NCBI GenBank assembly: GCA_004431415.1
Contig: QPMI01000409.1
Location: 470,508 to 534,507, forward strand
DNA length: 64,000 nucleotides
From: Cyanophora paradoxa
Lineage: Eukaryota; Glaucocystophyceae; Cyanophorales; Cyanophoraceae
Reading direction: 5' to 3'
Shown here piece by piece: positions 53,342 through 64,000 of the stretch. Every line of letters begins with the position of its first letter. Within the stretch, counting starts at the first letter, position 1. Under the pieces are notes generated by a model. That model searched no databases. It saw only the letters and a program-made list of their open reading frames with translations, and was not told where the DNA came from. Made by a program: the position numbers and the translations under genes.

Positions 53342-54844
53342 TCAAGGTCGCCGGGCTGGGGCACGCCGTGCCCCGTGGCGCCGGCCAGCGCGTCGGGCGC
53401 GGCCGAACTGCCGTCGGCGCCGCCGGGCGCGAGAACCGGGTGGTTCAGTGGGGGCCGCGAGCAGGCGTCGGGCCCTCCGTTGTTGCGCCCCGCGCGGTAC
53501 TCTACGACAAAGTCGTAGGACTGCAGGAGGAGGGACCAGCGTCCCAGCCTTCCCGAGGTCGCCTCGCGCGAGCGCAACCACTGGAGCGCCTGGTGGTCCG
53601 TCCGGACCAGGAACTGGGGCCCTCCCAGGAGGAAGTGCCGCCAGTACTTTATTGCCCATACAACCGCTAGGCACTCGAGCTCGGTGGCGGTGTAATTCCG
53701 CTCAGCGGGCGCCAGCGTTCGACTGATGAACGCGATGGGCCGCTCACGGGCGGGCGAGCCGCCATCGGATTGCGACAGGATCGCGCCGATGGCGTACGTC
53801 GACGCGTCGGTCGACAGGATGAAGGGCCGCTCGAAATCCGGGTACCCAAGTACCAGATCCTCGAGCAGGGCGGCCTTCAGCGCCTCGAAGGCGGCTTGGT
53901 GGACCTCGGTCCATTGCCACGCGGCGTCCCGAAGCAGCAGGCGCTGCAGCGGGTGGGTGACACGGGCGAACCCGTTCACGAAACGCCGGTAGTACCCAGC
54001 CAAGCCCAGGAACGACCTCAATTGGTCAGCGTTCGCAGGCGGCGGGTACTGGCGAATGAACGCCAGCTTCGCGGGTCCTGGCGGATCCCTTCGGCCGAGA
54101 CGAGGTGCCCGAGCAAGGCCACCTCCGCCACCCCGAAGCGGCACTTGGAGGGCTTCAGGCGCAAGTTCGCCGGCATGATAGCGCGGAACAGGGCCTCGAG
54201 GTCCAGCAGGTGCTGGGGCACGCTTGGCGAGAACACCGTGATATCGTCGATATACGCGGTGACGCAAGTCGTGAGCAGGGGCCGAGGATGGCCGTCACGG
54301 CGCGCGAGAAGGCGGCCGGCCCGTTGGTCACGCCGAACGGGGTCACGCGCCACTCGTAGTGGCCCCAGGCACTACGAAGGCCGTGTACTGCCGGGACGCG
54401 GGTCCAGCGGCAGCTGCCAGAATCCCGCCGTCGCGTCGACGGTCGAGAAGATCATGGACCCCGCAGGCGGTCCAGCTGATCGTCAATCCGTGGCAAGGGA
54501 AAGACGTCGCGCTCGGTGATCGCATTTAAGCGTCGGTAATCGACGCAGAACCGCCAGGTGCCGTCCTTCTTAGGAGCGAGCACGACCGGCGAGCCATAGG
54601 CGGCTTGCGAGGGCTGGATCAGGCCCAGCTCAAGGAGCCGCTTTATTTCGTCACGGGCGAAGGCCTCGGCGTGCGGGCTTACACGCCGCGGGGGCGTGAA
54701 GACGGGCAGCCGTGAGGTCAATCGGATCACGTGCTCGTAATGGAGGAGATTGGCCGTGCCCTCAGTGGCCGTGACCGAGTCGGCGAACGCGCACGAGTAG
54801 CGCTTCAGCAGAGCCTCTAGCTCGGCGCGTTCCGTAGCGCTCAT
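53342..54844 (-). pseudogene. Retroelement reverse transcriptase and RNase H (frameshifted)
   Basis: RT begins with LLELGLIQPSQAAYGSPVVL, then KKDGTWRFCVDYRRLNAITE and LPRIDDQLDRL. The polymerase motif YIDDI is at about 54241-54257, followed by RLKPSKCRFGVAEVALLGHL. After a one-base shift near 54075 the frame gives LRSFLGLAGYYRRFVNGFAR and the RNase H region: FILSTDASTYAIGAILSQSD, RPIAFISRTLAPAERNYTAT, ELECLAVVWAIKYWRHFL and VRTDHQALQWLRS. Further shifts lie near 54275, 54355 and 54455. This is clear Ty3/gypsy-type RT-RNase H. Confidence 0.9.
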
Positions 54845-56042
54845 CGCCGGATGCGAGCCGCATTCCGGGATCTTCGCGCGTGCACGGTTCCACTCCTCCT
54901 CTTCGGAAGACGACGTCCCGTCGCTTCCGGCGGTGCCCGCGGGGCGCCACCGTGGGAGGGGCCAGGCGCGGGCCCGGAGGGGCGGCTCGCAGCGGCGCCT
55001 TGCCCTTGTCCTTGCCGCGCGCGGCGGAGGACTCGGCTACGGAGGGCGCGGGCGCTTCCGTTGTCCGGACAGAGCAGCCAGGGCCTTCCAGCGGTGCTGG
55101 CGCCGGTGCAGGCGGGCGAGTGGCCCCGCTCGGCGAGGGCGCCGGCGGCTCAGCTGCCTCGGCAGCGAGATTTATTTGATTCCCGGAGGGATTGGTGGGG
55201 ACTGCGTTAGCCCCCTGGCGTGCAGCGCGAGCCGCGTGGCGCGGCGGCGTGCGGCGCGTTCAGCGCGGCGGCGGGCCTGGTGCGCTCGCGCTCCTCTGGC
55301 GAGGTCCAGCCAAGGTACCCGTCCTCGCGCTCGCGCTCAGAGTCGGTGTCCGAGGACACGGGCTCGTCACAAAGCGCGAGGCCCTCCATTGTGACAATGG
55401 GACGTCTTCGCCCTCACCGCCGTCGTCGCGCAGCATGCGGACGAACAAGGGAGGCGCGCTCGGCGCAGGCTCCTGCTCGGTGGCTACAGTCGCTTCGGAC
55501 TGCCGGGCGGCGGGTGCCGCGAAAATAGGCCCTGGAGCAGGGTGCTGGGGCGGCGTGGTGCCCTCAGCTGCCGTGTAAGCCGCAGCCGTTCGATTGGCTC
55601 GGCGGCGCATCGCGCGGAAGCCTTGCCCTCGCTTAGGGTAGAAGGCTCGCAGCGTGCGAATGAAAGAGTCGGCGACGGTGCGCGCCGACGCGTCGTCGGG
55701 CGGCGGGTCGAACCCAAAGTCGCCGGGCGGCAGGTTATTAGCCTCCGCCACCGCTACAATGGCCCCGGCGGGAAGCAGGACGGGCTCATTGGCGGGATTT
55801 ACTAGTCGCACGTGCAGGCTGCCGCCCTCGGCAGGCCGGCGGTGCAACTGGTGGGGCGCGAGTACCCCGAGCGCTGACAGGGAGTCAGGCGCCGGCCCGA
55901 CGGCGAGCGTCGGGCCTGGTCCGCTGGCGGCGCAGGCCGTCCAACACGCAGCGGACCATCCACTCGCGGGCGTCCTTTAGGACGACGGGCGGAGCACCCG
56001 GACAAGGAGAGGCCCTTTGATTGTCCGGGCACAGAAAAGGGA

Positions 56043-56945
56043 TCACGTGGGGCGGAAGTGCGCGTCGCGCGCGTGCAGGCACCAGCCCGAGCTGGTGGTG
56101 TCAATCCGCCCCTCGATCCTCATGATCGTGCCGATGCCCAGGAGCATGTCGGCGTTCGGGCCAAGCGAGCCGTCAGGGACGACGTACACCGCTCGCGAGA
56201 CGTACACGTCGCCGAAGCGCAGCACGACATGAGCAATCTCAGCCGTGATCGTGGCGTGGTGAAGGAAGGCCCGGAGGACCTTCACACCCGTGTAGCGCGT
56301 GCCGGGCGGCATGTGCTTTTTCTCGCCAACGTCTCCCATTGCGCCAGTGTCAAAAATGAATTTGACGCGCGTGCTCTCGCCGAGCGTGCCGTCGGCATGC
56401 AAGGCATAGACGAAGCCCGGGCACTGCAGGAGCAGGCGCCGGAAATCGTGCGGGAGACCGTTGATCCCGTCGATAACCTTCGCGATCGGGACCGGGGCGT
56501 TCAGGCGGCCGTCGGGCGCGCCATCCGGGGACTCCGGGACTGCGAGGTCCGTGGGGCGGTCGGGGCCGTAGCCCACGAGTTCGTCAGGCTCAGGAGCCTG
56601 GAAGTGCAGCGCGGCGCGCTGCTTGCTGGAGCGGGCGTGGAGCCCCTCGGAGCGGCTCGTCGGAGCGGCGGAGGACTTGCGATCCGCTCCGTCGACGACT
56701 GGCGTCGGCTCGCTGCTGGCAGCGGCGGAGGCCAAGGCGCGCTCGGCGATGGCCCGCGGCTGCAGTGCAGCGCGCGTCGCGAAGTCATCCTCATCGTCAC
56801 CATCGCCGTAGATACGGAGAATGGCGCGGTGGGCGGGGCGGCAGCGGCCCTCGGCTGTGGCCTCCTGGGCGAGGCCAATGAGGCGCAGCAGTTCAGCTTC
56901 AATGCGGTCGAACTGCTCCATGCCCGGGTAATTTGCGGCCCACAC
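56043..56945 (-). pseudogene. Retroelement aspartic protease region
   Basis: An open stretch of 300 codons. RVKFIFDTGAMGDVGEKKHM contains the retropepsin active-site triad D-T-G (about 56350-56365), followed by a beta-rich part (ITAEIAHVVLRFGDVYVSRA, VYVVPDGSLGPNADMLLGIG) that matches the fold, including the hydrophobic-hydrophobic-G element LLGIG near the end. Upstream are helical segments of the gag-pol junction. The linker to RT (55260-55847) contains NPANEPVLLPAGAIVAVAEA, like the spacer between protease and RT in gypsy elements. Confidence 0.75.
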
Positions 56946-57438
56946 CGTCGCAGCGGCGTTCCGTGCCGCCCAAGAGGCGCCGCTCGCAAGGTGGTGCCGG
57001 TGAGATCATGGCCCGCGGCCGTGGCAATCTCATCGAGCATTTCAGACAAGACGGCCGGCTGGGCATTGCGCTCGAGCAGGAGCCGCAGCCGCGCGCGCCA
57101 GTTCTTGGCGGCCTGGTAGTGGCACTGCCCACATTCTCGTCCGTGGCCGGCGGGCCTGGCCGGAGCTCGAGCTGGCCGCGGGACCCGCAGGCGGGTACAT
57201 GAGGCCGTGCGGCCAGTAATAGCCGTGCGGGCCGGCGATTTGCGGCAAGAGTGGGGCGGCGGCAACCCCCAGCCGGGTACGCGCGGCGGGGGCGGGCCAT
57301 CGACGCCGGGTACGGGTACGGGAACGGCGCGGGGCCAATTCCGCGGTGGACTGGGCAGCAACGCGGGCGCGCTTGCTGCGGCGCTCAGCCTCGGCGAGGA
57401 GGCGCTGGCGCGTGTCCTCGGCCGGGTCCGGCTCGAAC

Positions 57439-59311
57439 TCAAGGCCATGCTGGCGGGCATAGGCAGTGAATTCGGCGTCGTCCATGTCGGCCAGGTCGAG
57501 GACTCAGGTCCCGTAGACGAGGCGCTGGGCACGGTGCGCGAACGGTCACGCGACTGCCCTGCAGGATACGCGGCCGCTCGCGGCGCTGGCCGGTGGCGCC
57601 CGGCGGCTGCGTGCGCGTCGGGGCAGGCGAGCTCGACGACTCCTGCCGGGGCGACTCGGTGCGCTCGCGGGAAGCGGCGGCCTCGCGGCTCTGGCGGCGC
57701 CCGCGGCGGTCGCGGGAGCGCTCGCGCTTTGGCTCGCTCTTCTTCCTCGAGGGCGAGGGCGTGGCCGAGCGCTTGGGGGCAGGGCTGGGCTCGCGGGAGC
57801 CAGAGCCCGTGGTGCCCGAGGCAGAGGACGATGCCGCAGGCTTCGCCGGGGCGGCCGCTGCCACGGCGTGGTCGGCCTGCTGCTGGGCGCGCAAGCTCGG
57901 GGGCAGATCCTCTGCCGTGTACCCGTTCCAGTTCTGGAGCAGCTCGGCGCGCAGCCGGTAGTGGAACGGCGTGATTGCCGCCACCGTGTCGCCGAGGTCG
58001 CTGGCCTCGGGGGGCGCAGGGAACGGCGCCGCGCCTTGCTGGGCGACAGTGTCCAGGGCAGGGGCGGGATAGAGGTCGGAGACCATAATCCGCTTCGCCT
58101 TCACGCCCGTGAAGATGGGCCAGAGGACGTCATTGATCTTCTGAACCCAGTTCAGGAGAGCCGAGGCGATGGGCTCCTGGCCCGCGAGCGTCGCGCCAGC
58201 AACGAGGTGCCTGGCGGCCCACGTATCGCGCTCGACGTGGCAGTACTGGCGCATGCCGTGCGCCGCTACCCGAGCGGGCAGGATGCGCTCAAGGCGGCGG
58301 ACGGAGAGGAGGGCTCGTCCTCCTGCTCGTACTTGGCGAGAACAGCGCGCAGCTGCTTCGTCGCCGGCAGGCCCCAGATCTGCAGCAGGGCGTCCGAGAG
58401 GCGCTTGCTGGCGTCTGCCGCGTTGTCCAGCCAGGACGTATGCGTGGCGTTGGGGCGCGGCAGGTCTGGCATCGAGAGCCAGAACGCCGTTGTCAGCGGG
58501 AGCTGAGAGGCGATGACGAGAGCTGCGGTCTCGTCAATCGACTCGCCGAGCTGGCCGCTCTTGAGGTGCTGCAGGACGGCGTAAAGCTCGTCGCCGTCAG
58601 CGGAACGTGCATGGGCCCCAGCTGCTGCCTCGGCCGCGGAACGAGTGGCCGGGTCGGCGCGGTAGCAGGTGGACCACATGAACTCGTATATGGCCGTCGG
58701 CCCCACAATGTGCATTTGGGGGTTGAATCCCTTGGTCGGCGCGGGCCGGGGCTGGTCGGGCAGCTCGTGCCCCAGCACCCAGGCAGCCATGCTGTTCACA
58801 TACCCCGCAAGCAGGGATGCGACGAACTCCCGGGCGGCAACGGGACCACGTGGGTCCGTGCTTCTGCACGCCCGGGCAGACAACCGGGTACTTCCGGTGC
58901 CCGCGGTCCTTCGGATCGACGAGCGGGCGGGGCCGCTCGAATCCGAGCACGAACACGCGCCGAGGGAGGCGGTCGTACTGGCGACGCGCCTCGGAGGGCG
59001 GGGCGTGCTGCATGGCCACGTGGGCAGGACCAAGCGAGCAGCGCGTGGCATTCGTGCCGACGGGATCGCCCATGACATCGACGTTGTTCACGTCGAGCTC
59101 AGTGCTCACGTGCTTCTCGCCCGTCTGGATCGGGGTGCCTGGCAGGAGGCCGCGGACCCGGCATCGGGCTGGGCGACGCCACGGATGCCGAAGCCCCTGC
59201 CGAAGCGGGGCTCGTGGAACACGACCAAGCGCTGCCCACGCTTGGCGCGGTTGACCCCGATGGGCGCCTCGAACGTGTGCGGGCGAGCGAGGTATGCCTT
59301 GCAGAAACCTT
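57439..59311 (-). pseudogene. Retroelement gag-like region (frameshifted)
   Basis: Amino-terminal part of the element. One frame gives AREFVASLLAGYVNSMAAWV, SADGDELYAVLQHLKSGQLG and PDLPRPNATHTSWLDNAADA. It is continued, after a shift near 58262, by MRQYCHVERDTWAARHLVAG and IASALLNWVQKINDVLWPIF, then a basic Ser/Arg-rich nucleic-acid-binding stretch (RERSRDRRGRRQSREAAASR). No CCHC zinc knuckle was seen. The outermost piece (TFEAPIGVNRAKRGQRLVVF) starts at about 59300, next to a minisatellite. Assignment as gag is by position and composition. Confidence 0.6.
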
Positions 59312-59329
59312 CTCCGGTGTAAATTTGAC

Positions 59330-59540
59330 ACAGAATCGCACAGAAAAGCACAGCATAGCACGGGAAAGCACGGCATAGCACAGAAAAGCACGGAAGAACA
59401 CAGGAAAGCACAGGTTGCACAGAAAAGCACAAGGAAGGCACAGGTCGGCATGGGTGGGCACAGGCTGACATGGGTAGGCACAGGGAACATGGGTAAACAT
59501 GGGTGAACATGGGTAAACAGCGATTGCACGGGTAAACACA
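59330..59540. repeat. Degenerate CACAG/CATGGGTA minisatellite, copy 1
   Basis: About 210 bp of imperfect 10-22-nt units: CACAGAAAAG, GCACGGGAAA, CACAGG, ACATGGGTAGG, ACATGGGTAAAC. It borders the 5' (gag) end of the retroelement and is followed by an AT-rich block (59545-59604). The same kind of array on the same strand recurs at 63800-63985. Confidence 0.8.
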
Positions 59541-59604
59541 GGAGTATAATTTATTAATTGAAGATGTTTATTAGAATAAATCTACATAATTATAATTTTA
59601 ATTT

Positions 59605-60660
59605 GCGCGGTGGGCGCCGGCGCGCCTCCGGGCCGGGCACGAGGCGTACTGCAAGGCCGGGCAGCAGCAGACGGCGGCGGGCCGGCTCGCGGATGCGCCG
59701 GAGGCGCGGCGGGCGGCGGCACGGCTCGCCCAGTCGGGGCGGACGCGTGCTGGACGGCGTTGCAGCGTGGTCGGCAGTGGCGCGGCTCGCGGGACGGAGC
59801 TGCGGCGTGGCAGGCAGCGGCGTTGCTCTCTCCGCACAGCGCCAATGCAGCTATTGTTAACGTTGTATGCCATGGGCAGCTTGTTTTAGCTAAAGCTAGT
59901 TTTGCATGCCAGGGGAAATTTTCCAAGCTCTCTCTCTTCTCTTTTAGCTCAGCCATGTACATGCTTGTTGCTTCGAATTCGCTGCGAACTAACAAACAAG
60001 CTTGAGCAAGATCTAGCTATATACATAAATTAAAGGCACGTATGAAGAATGGGCACGCTCCGCCGCCACGGGGTATGAAGAATGGGCACGCTCCGCCGCC
60101 GCCCGCGGCCGCCGGCGTTCCGCCTTAGCCTATCTTGCTGCCAAATGCCGAGAATCCACCCCGCCCCGGCAAGGCGCGAGCCACGCCGCAACATGCCGAG
60201 CCTGCACTCCGCCCCGTCCGGCGAGCCGCGCCGCCGCCCGCCGCGCCTCCGCCCCGTACAGCGAGCCGACCGCGGCGCCCCTGCCCGTCCAGCGAGCCGC
60301 GCCGCCGCCCGCCGGGCCTCCGCCCCGTACAGCAAGCCGCACCGGCGCCCCTGCGCCGGCGCCCGGCCGCGCCCCGGCCCGGCCAAGCCACGCAGCTCCG
60401 CCCGGCCCCGCCCGGGTGCGGGACTCCTTTCGCGGCGGGTGTCGGCGGCGGCGCGGGGCGGCTCGCTGGGACGGCGGCGCAGCGGGCGGCGACGCGGCTT
60501 GCCGGCGCCGCCCCGTTCCGCGAGCCGCCCCGCTGCCCGCTGCGCCGCCGCTCCGTCCCGCGAGCCGCGCCGCCGCCCGCCGCGCCGCCGCCCCGTCCCG
60601 CGAGCCGTGCCGCCGCCGTCCGCTGCTGCCCGTGCGGCGAGCCGCGCCGCCGAAGGCCGC
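59605..60660. repeat. GC-rich minisatellite in two opposite orientations
   Basis: From about 60180 to 60660 a unit of roughly 40-45 nt built around GCGAGCCGCGCCGCCGCCCG and GCCTCCGCCCCGT is repeated about ten times with variation. At 59630-59830 the same unit appears reverse-complemented (GGCTCGCGGA..., CGGCGGGCGGCGGCACGGCT). The two arms flank a 300-bp unrelated segment (59835-60035), so the region could fold back on itself. Long open frames here are products of the repeat, not genes. Confidence 0.65.
60041..60100. repeat. 27-bp tandem duplication
   Basis: TATGAAGAATGGGCACGCTC continues identically to CGCCGCC in both copies (60041-60067 and 60074-60100), separated by 6 nt. Confidence 0.9.
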
Positions 60661-63600
60661 GCCGGGTTACGTCCTGCGCATCGTCAGCTATGCATTCGCG
60701 CGCCGCTGGCCCAAGCTATGCTTGGGAGGCGCACCCGAGACAACCGCCAATCGGGAGTTCGGCGTCGTTCCGCGCGCACGCAGCGCCCGGCGAGTCCAGA
60801 CCCACATGCACTGCGGGCCGGGCCCATCTTAGAGGAACGCTTCGCGCATGGAAGCGTGCGAGAGCTCGAAGTCAGCGGCGGCCAGCGTGCCGCCCAACCG
60901 TCGACGCGTTGAACGCTCCTAACAGGCCGCGGGTCAGAGACGGCGATCTGCGGGCGTGAGTGAGACGTACGGCGAGTAACCGACAGGTAGGCGAGGAACT
61001 GGCGAGCACGGCGAGTACGGGCGGTTGGGAACAAGCAAGTCAGCGCGCGGGGCGCGCGGATGCAGTCAAGGCGGAGGCCAGTCCTGCGCAACACCCTCTG
61101 GCTGGCGAAATAGCCGCGCGCTGCGTGCCACGAGCGGCGCCAAGTCTGCGAGGTGCGACGCGCATCTGGCCGAGCACGAAGGGAGCTGGAGTGGAAGCTG
61201 AGGAGCTGCAGACTCTGCACTGCAGCCAGCGAGCGAACTTGAGGCCAAGGGCGCAAGCGCAGCAGCTGCAGCTGGCACCGCTGGTATCGTCCGTAAAAAA
61301 AGGGGGGGGAAGGAATGACGGCCATTATCGTCGAATTTCCTTGAAAAATGCATTTCGGGCTGCTACATGTGCGAACAGTGAGCGAATGCTTCGTTTGTTG
61401 TATTTAGGCACATAGTAATTGTTTCAGCACTAAGCTGTGACTCTTGACCCTCTGAACGCACTCTCTTGTGGCTGAAATCAAGGGGGGCAAAAAAGTGAAA
61501 ATGACCAATCAGTCTCTGCAGAAGCGCATCCATATGATCTCAAGCACTCCTGAAGTAAGGTATTGATTATATGAGTGATTTAAAGCCGCTTTCGGAAGGC
61601 CCAATACGAGTTTTCGCTGAGATCATGCAGGGGCCATGGTTGAAACATGCAATGCTCTCACGGGTTGCCAGCATCGACTCAAGACACGCTAAATACCTCT
61701 TTAGAAAGCCCTTAACTTCCAGATTACAGGAATAAATTTTTTGTCCGGTCTGCCGATTCCCGGAACGTCGGTGCACCTTCATGTGTCTCACTGAGCACAT
61801 CATGAGCACAGTCTGGTGACTTGATGAACAGCTCATCTTCTCTTCAGTACTGAAAGAAGTCATTCCTGGAATTGCTGATTACCGTCAAAATGAAGTCGTC
61901 AAAGCTTTCGAGGGTCCTCTCTCTGATTTTGAAACAATCCGAGTTTAGATCTAAAGCCATTAGGCGCTAGCACCTTTTTTTGCCAAGGGGGGGGGCTGTG
62001 ACTCATTAAGCTGCACGAGCACCAGCAATGCGTGCCACGTCATGAACTGCTCCTTATAGAGAGGGTTCGATGCATTGGAAGGCGGATCGAAGCGAGGAAC
62101 GCACATGACCAGACCTAGGCCTAGGCCTAGGCCGGTCTCCAAGGGAATTCGTTGTCGTACCCCGGGTCCCAACTTGCCGACCGGCGACCGGCCGCGGTGA
62201 CTGCGTCGGCTGGCCCTCGCGGCGGCAGACGGCCTTGCCAGATAGTTGCAACTCCTGGCAGCACGGCGGCTCGGTGCGTCGGTTCTGGGCTTCGCCGCGC
62301 AGCCGGACTCCCTGACTCTGCGAACAGGCCGAGCAGCGGTGCTGTTGCCGCAGCGAACGCGGCCACTTTGAGAGAGAACGATGCACCTCTTGCGCCTTGA
62401 GGCTCTCGCCCGGCTCGTGCTGGGTCTGATTTCAAACGCAGACTGTCGCTGCCCCTGCTGCTGGGTTCGGCCGCGGCCGCGAACGCTCTCGAACGCGTCG
62501 TTTTCGACCTCCTTCCTCCCTTAATCTCTACTCGTTGCCCGGCCGCCGCCGGTCAGCTTATGTTGCTTTGACAGGCCCGCGCAGAAAGGCGAGGCCCCTG
62601 CCGATGCGAAGCAAGGTGTTTCTGGTTTCCGTCTGTTTCCTTCGATCGCTCATCCCGCTTGCATGTCAGGGAACACGCACGACCGAGCCCCGCGAGCACG
62701 GCCAAGTGGCGGCCGCGACTTGCTCGCTGGCACTCTTGGCGGCCGGGCGGGAAGCGGTCCCGCTGGTCAAGAAACCTCGCGGACGATGCTAACGCACGAG
62801 CCTCGCTAACACGGCGCGCTTCGCCCGGTTCCGGGTCCTGTCTCTTCCAACACTCGCAGCTCGCCTGGCTCCTTCTCCCGCAGGCTAGGTGCTCGTTCTT
62901 GTTTCCGCTACTCTCGCCTTGATCTTGTTCTGACACCGGGGACGCGCGCAGCGCAGCGGGTGCCGTTCACGCGCGGCCAGCATCTCGCACTTCTTGCTGC
63001 GGGAGCTCGGACGGGTGCGGTCTTTTCGCAGGCGCGCGTTCTTCTCCTCTTTCGCTTGACGCTCCGAGCGCAGCGAGCGCCTCGTCCTCGCCCTCGGCTA
63101 CGGGCGGGGATGGTGCCGCTGTCACTCCGGATCCGTTCTTCTGCCACTTCTCTTTGCCGAGGTGCACAGCCGCGCGCGCGCATGCCAACCTTGTCTCTTT
63201 CTGTTCGAGCGTTCGCTGACCGCGACGCGCACAGCGCAACGAGCGCCGCGAGGTGCCGCATGACCTTGTGCGGGTTGCATCACTTTACGTCTGAGCCGGT
63301 CTGCTAGCGCTGCTCCCTCTACTTGCCGAGGCGCACAGCTCGTTTTTGACACTCGCGTGCTCGCAGCGACCAGCGATTGTCCTGCTAGCAGGGCAGCGGG
63401 TCAGGAGCTCGCTGTTTTCGGGAGTATGGCTCAGAGGTAGGGGGCAGCAGCTGCAACTCGTTTTCTCAATGCTAGCTATTGATAGGGCTGCGCTGCCTTC
63501 GCGCACATGCATTTTTTGCTGGCAATGCGTTTTCTGTATGACTGCTTTCTGCATATAAGTAGTGGTGGGAGCTTCGGAGAGCAGCGGCCCTGCCCGGGCT

Positions 63601-63714
63601 TTCGAAGCCTGCGCATGCGCATCCCCATATGCAGGGTGCCCTCGGACCGGGGCCGGCGCCGGCGCCCTGGCCTGGTCCAGGCCGCGGCCGGCCACGGCCG
63701 GCCCCGACTAATTT
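60661..63714. other. Gene-poor 3-kb interval
   Basis: No gene supported. 61370-61960 is AT-richer than its surroundings and holds one short ORF (listed separately). 62110-62136 is a stack of CCTAGG/AGGCCT palindromes. 62900-63350 repeats short phrases such as TTGCCGAGG(C/T)GCACAGC and GCGCACAGCG. These look like decayed repeat DNA. Confidence 0.35.
61571..61732 (+). other. Short ORF in an AT-richer patch, possible gene fragment
   Basis: ATG 61571 opens MSDLKPLSEGPIRVFAEIMQ, later SRVASIDSRHAKYLFRKPLT, stop TAA at 61730-61732. Just beyond, the same frame reads IFCPVCRFPERRCTFMC, a Cys-rich piece. Composition is unlike the surrounding repeats. It may be a remnant of a transposon or captured gene; no family recognised. 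Confidence 0.2.
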
Positions 63715-63985
63715 GATTTCTCGAAGTTGAGATAATTTTTAACTTTAATTATAATAATAATTTTGATTTTTCATGCAGAATATTAATATCCGTAAAACAC
63801 AGGGTTGCACAGAAACACAGGGTTGCACGTTAAACACAGGTCTACATGGATAAACGCCGGTTTGCATGGGTAAACACAGGGAACATGGGTAGGCACAGTG
63901 GGACACGGGTAGGCACAGGTTTACATGGGTGGGCACAGGTGGACACAGGTCGACACAGGTCGACACAGATTGCACCAGATTGCAC
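63715..63985. repeat. AT-rich block plus CACAGG minisatellite, copy 2
   Basis: 63715-63790 is AT-rich (AACTTTAATTATAATAATAA). From 63800 to 63985 units of CACAGG, ACATGGGTAGG, GTCGACACAGG and GATTGCAC repeat imperfectly. This is the mirror arrangement of copy 1: there the minisatellite comes first and the AT block second; here the AT block comes first. Confidence 0.75.
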
Positions 63986-64000
63986 GGAGAAGGTTTCGGC
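63986..64000 (+). mobile_element. Possible start of a second retroelement copy (cut by window end)
   Basis: CGGAGAAGGTTTC, 13 nt at the very end of the window, is identical to the reverse complement of 59300-59312, the outer edge of the gag-like region. Both lie directly beside a CACAG minisatellite. This suggests a second copy running out of the window on the + strand, but the match is too short to be sure. Confidence 0.35.

Larger units (their letters stand above)
50657..59330 (-). mobile_element. Ty3/gypsy-type LTR retrotransposon internal region, decayed
   Basis: On the minus strand the order is gag-like, protease, reverse transcriptase, RNase H, integrase, the order of Metaviridae (Ty3/gypsy). 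Each domain keeps its catalytic motifs, but the reading frame shifts repeatedly (at least twice in RT, once in integrase, several times in gag), so no single polyprotein can be translated from this sequence. No matching long terminal repeats, primer-binding site or target-site duplication were identified, so the ends given are those of recognisable coding sequence. It lies just downstream of the truncated PPDK gene in opposite orientation. It could be an old copy or a younger one damaged by assembly indels. Confidence 0.85.

Noticed and set aside
60082-60960. Overlapping long open frames of more than 270 codons at 60.1-60.9 kb
   Set aside because: They are translations of the GC-rich minisatellite (repeating Arg/Pro/Ala peptides) and occur in several frames at once.

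Overview
The window is nuclear DNA from a eukaryote, most likely a unicellular alga. It is very GC-rich in genes, and every protein gene is cut by many short introns (about 60-150 nt). Several proteins are typically eukaryotic: SRP68, WDR1/AIP1, a bZIP factor, an ABCC transporter and a mitochondrial-type Iojap/RsfS protein. The high GC, the frequent GC-AG introns and a pyruvate phosphate dikinase (PPDK) make a haptophyte my best guess. That is inference; a pelagophyte, dinoflagellate relative or another GC-rich protist is not excluded.

Layout. 1-9.1 kb: 3' end of a WDR1/AIP1-like WD40 gene (+), SRP68 (-), a P-loop ATPase with a mitochondrial-looking N-terminus (-), and an Iojap/RsfS-type ribosome silencing factor (+) head-to-head with it. 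9.1-11.2 kb: gene-free DNA full of short palindromes. 11.2-19.1 kb: full-length ABCC/MRP transporter (+). 19.9-23.5 kb: acetyl-CoA synthetase with an N-terminal extension (-). 23.6-27.1 kb: membrane-anchored M13 (neprilysin-like) metallopeptidase (+), with a one-base frameshift beside its zinc motif. 27.8-35.4 kb: an unusual gene (+) joining a signal peptide, a large ectodomain with a thrombospondin-3-like segment, one membrane helix, a long basic linker and a complete voltage-gated K+ channel core. 36.6-39.4 kb: bZIP protein (+). 41.5-44.1 kb: armadillo/HEAT-like alpha-helical protein (-). 44.6-49.2 kb: PPDK (+), lacking its C-terminal domain in this window. 50.7-59.3 kb: a Ty3/gypsy-type retroelement on the minus strand, with gag, protease, RT/RNase H and integrase all recognisable but frameshifted. 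59.3-64 kb: minisatellites, AT-rich blocks and a possible start of a second, oppositely oriented element.

The genes do not form an operon-like unit. Pairs alternate between convergent (WDR1/SRP68, ABCC/ACS, bZIP/ARM) and divergent (ATPase/Iojap, ACS/M13, ARM/PPDK). Two genome-wide traits stand out: many GC-AG introns with a near-constant CTGAC branch-point motif just before the acceptor, and gene-free DNA dense in self-complementary 6-14-mers. Exon joins given here were deduced by eye from reading frame, conserved family motifs and splice signals. Spans run from start codon to stop codon and include introns.
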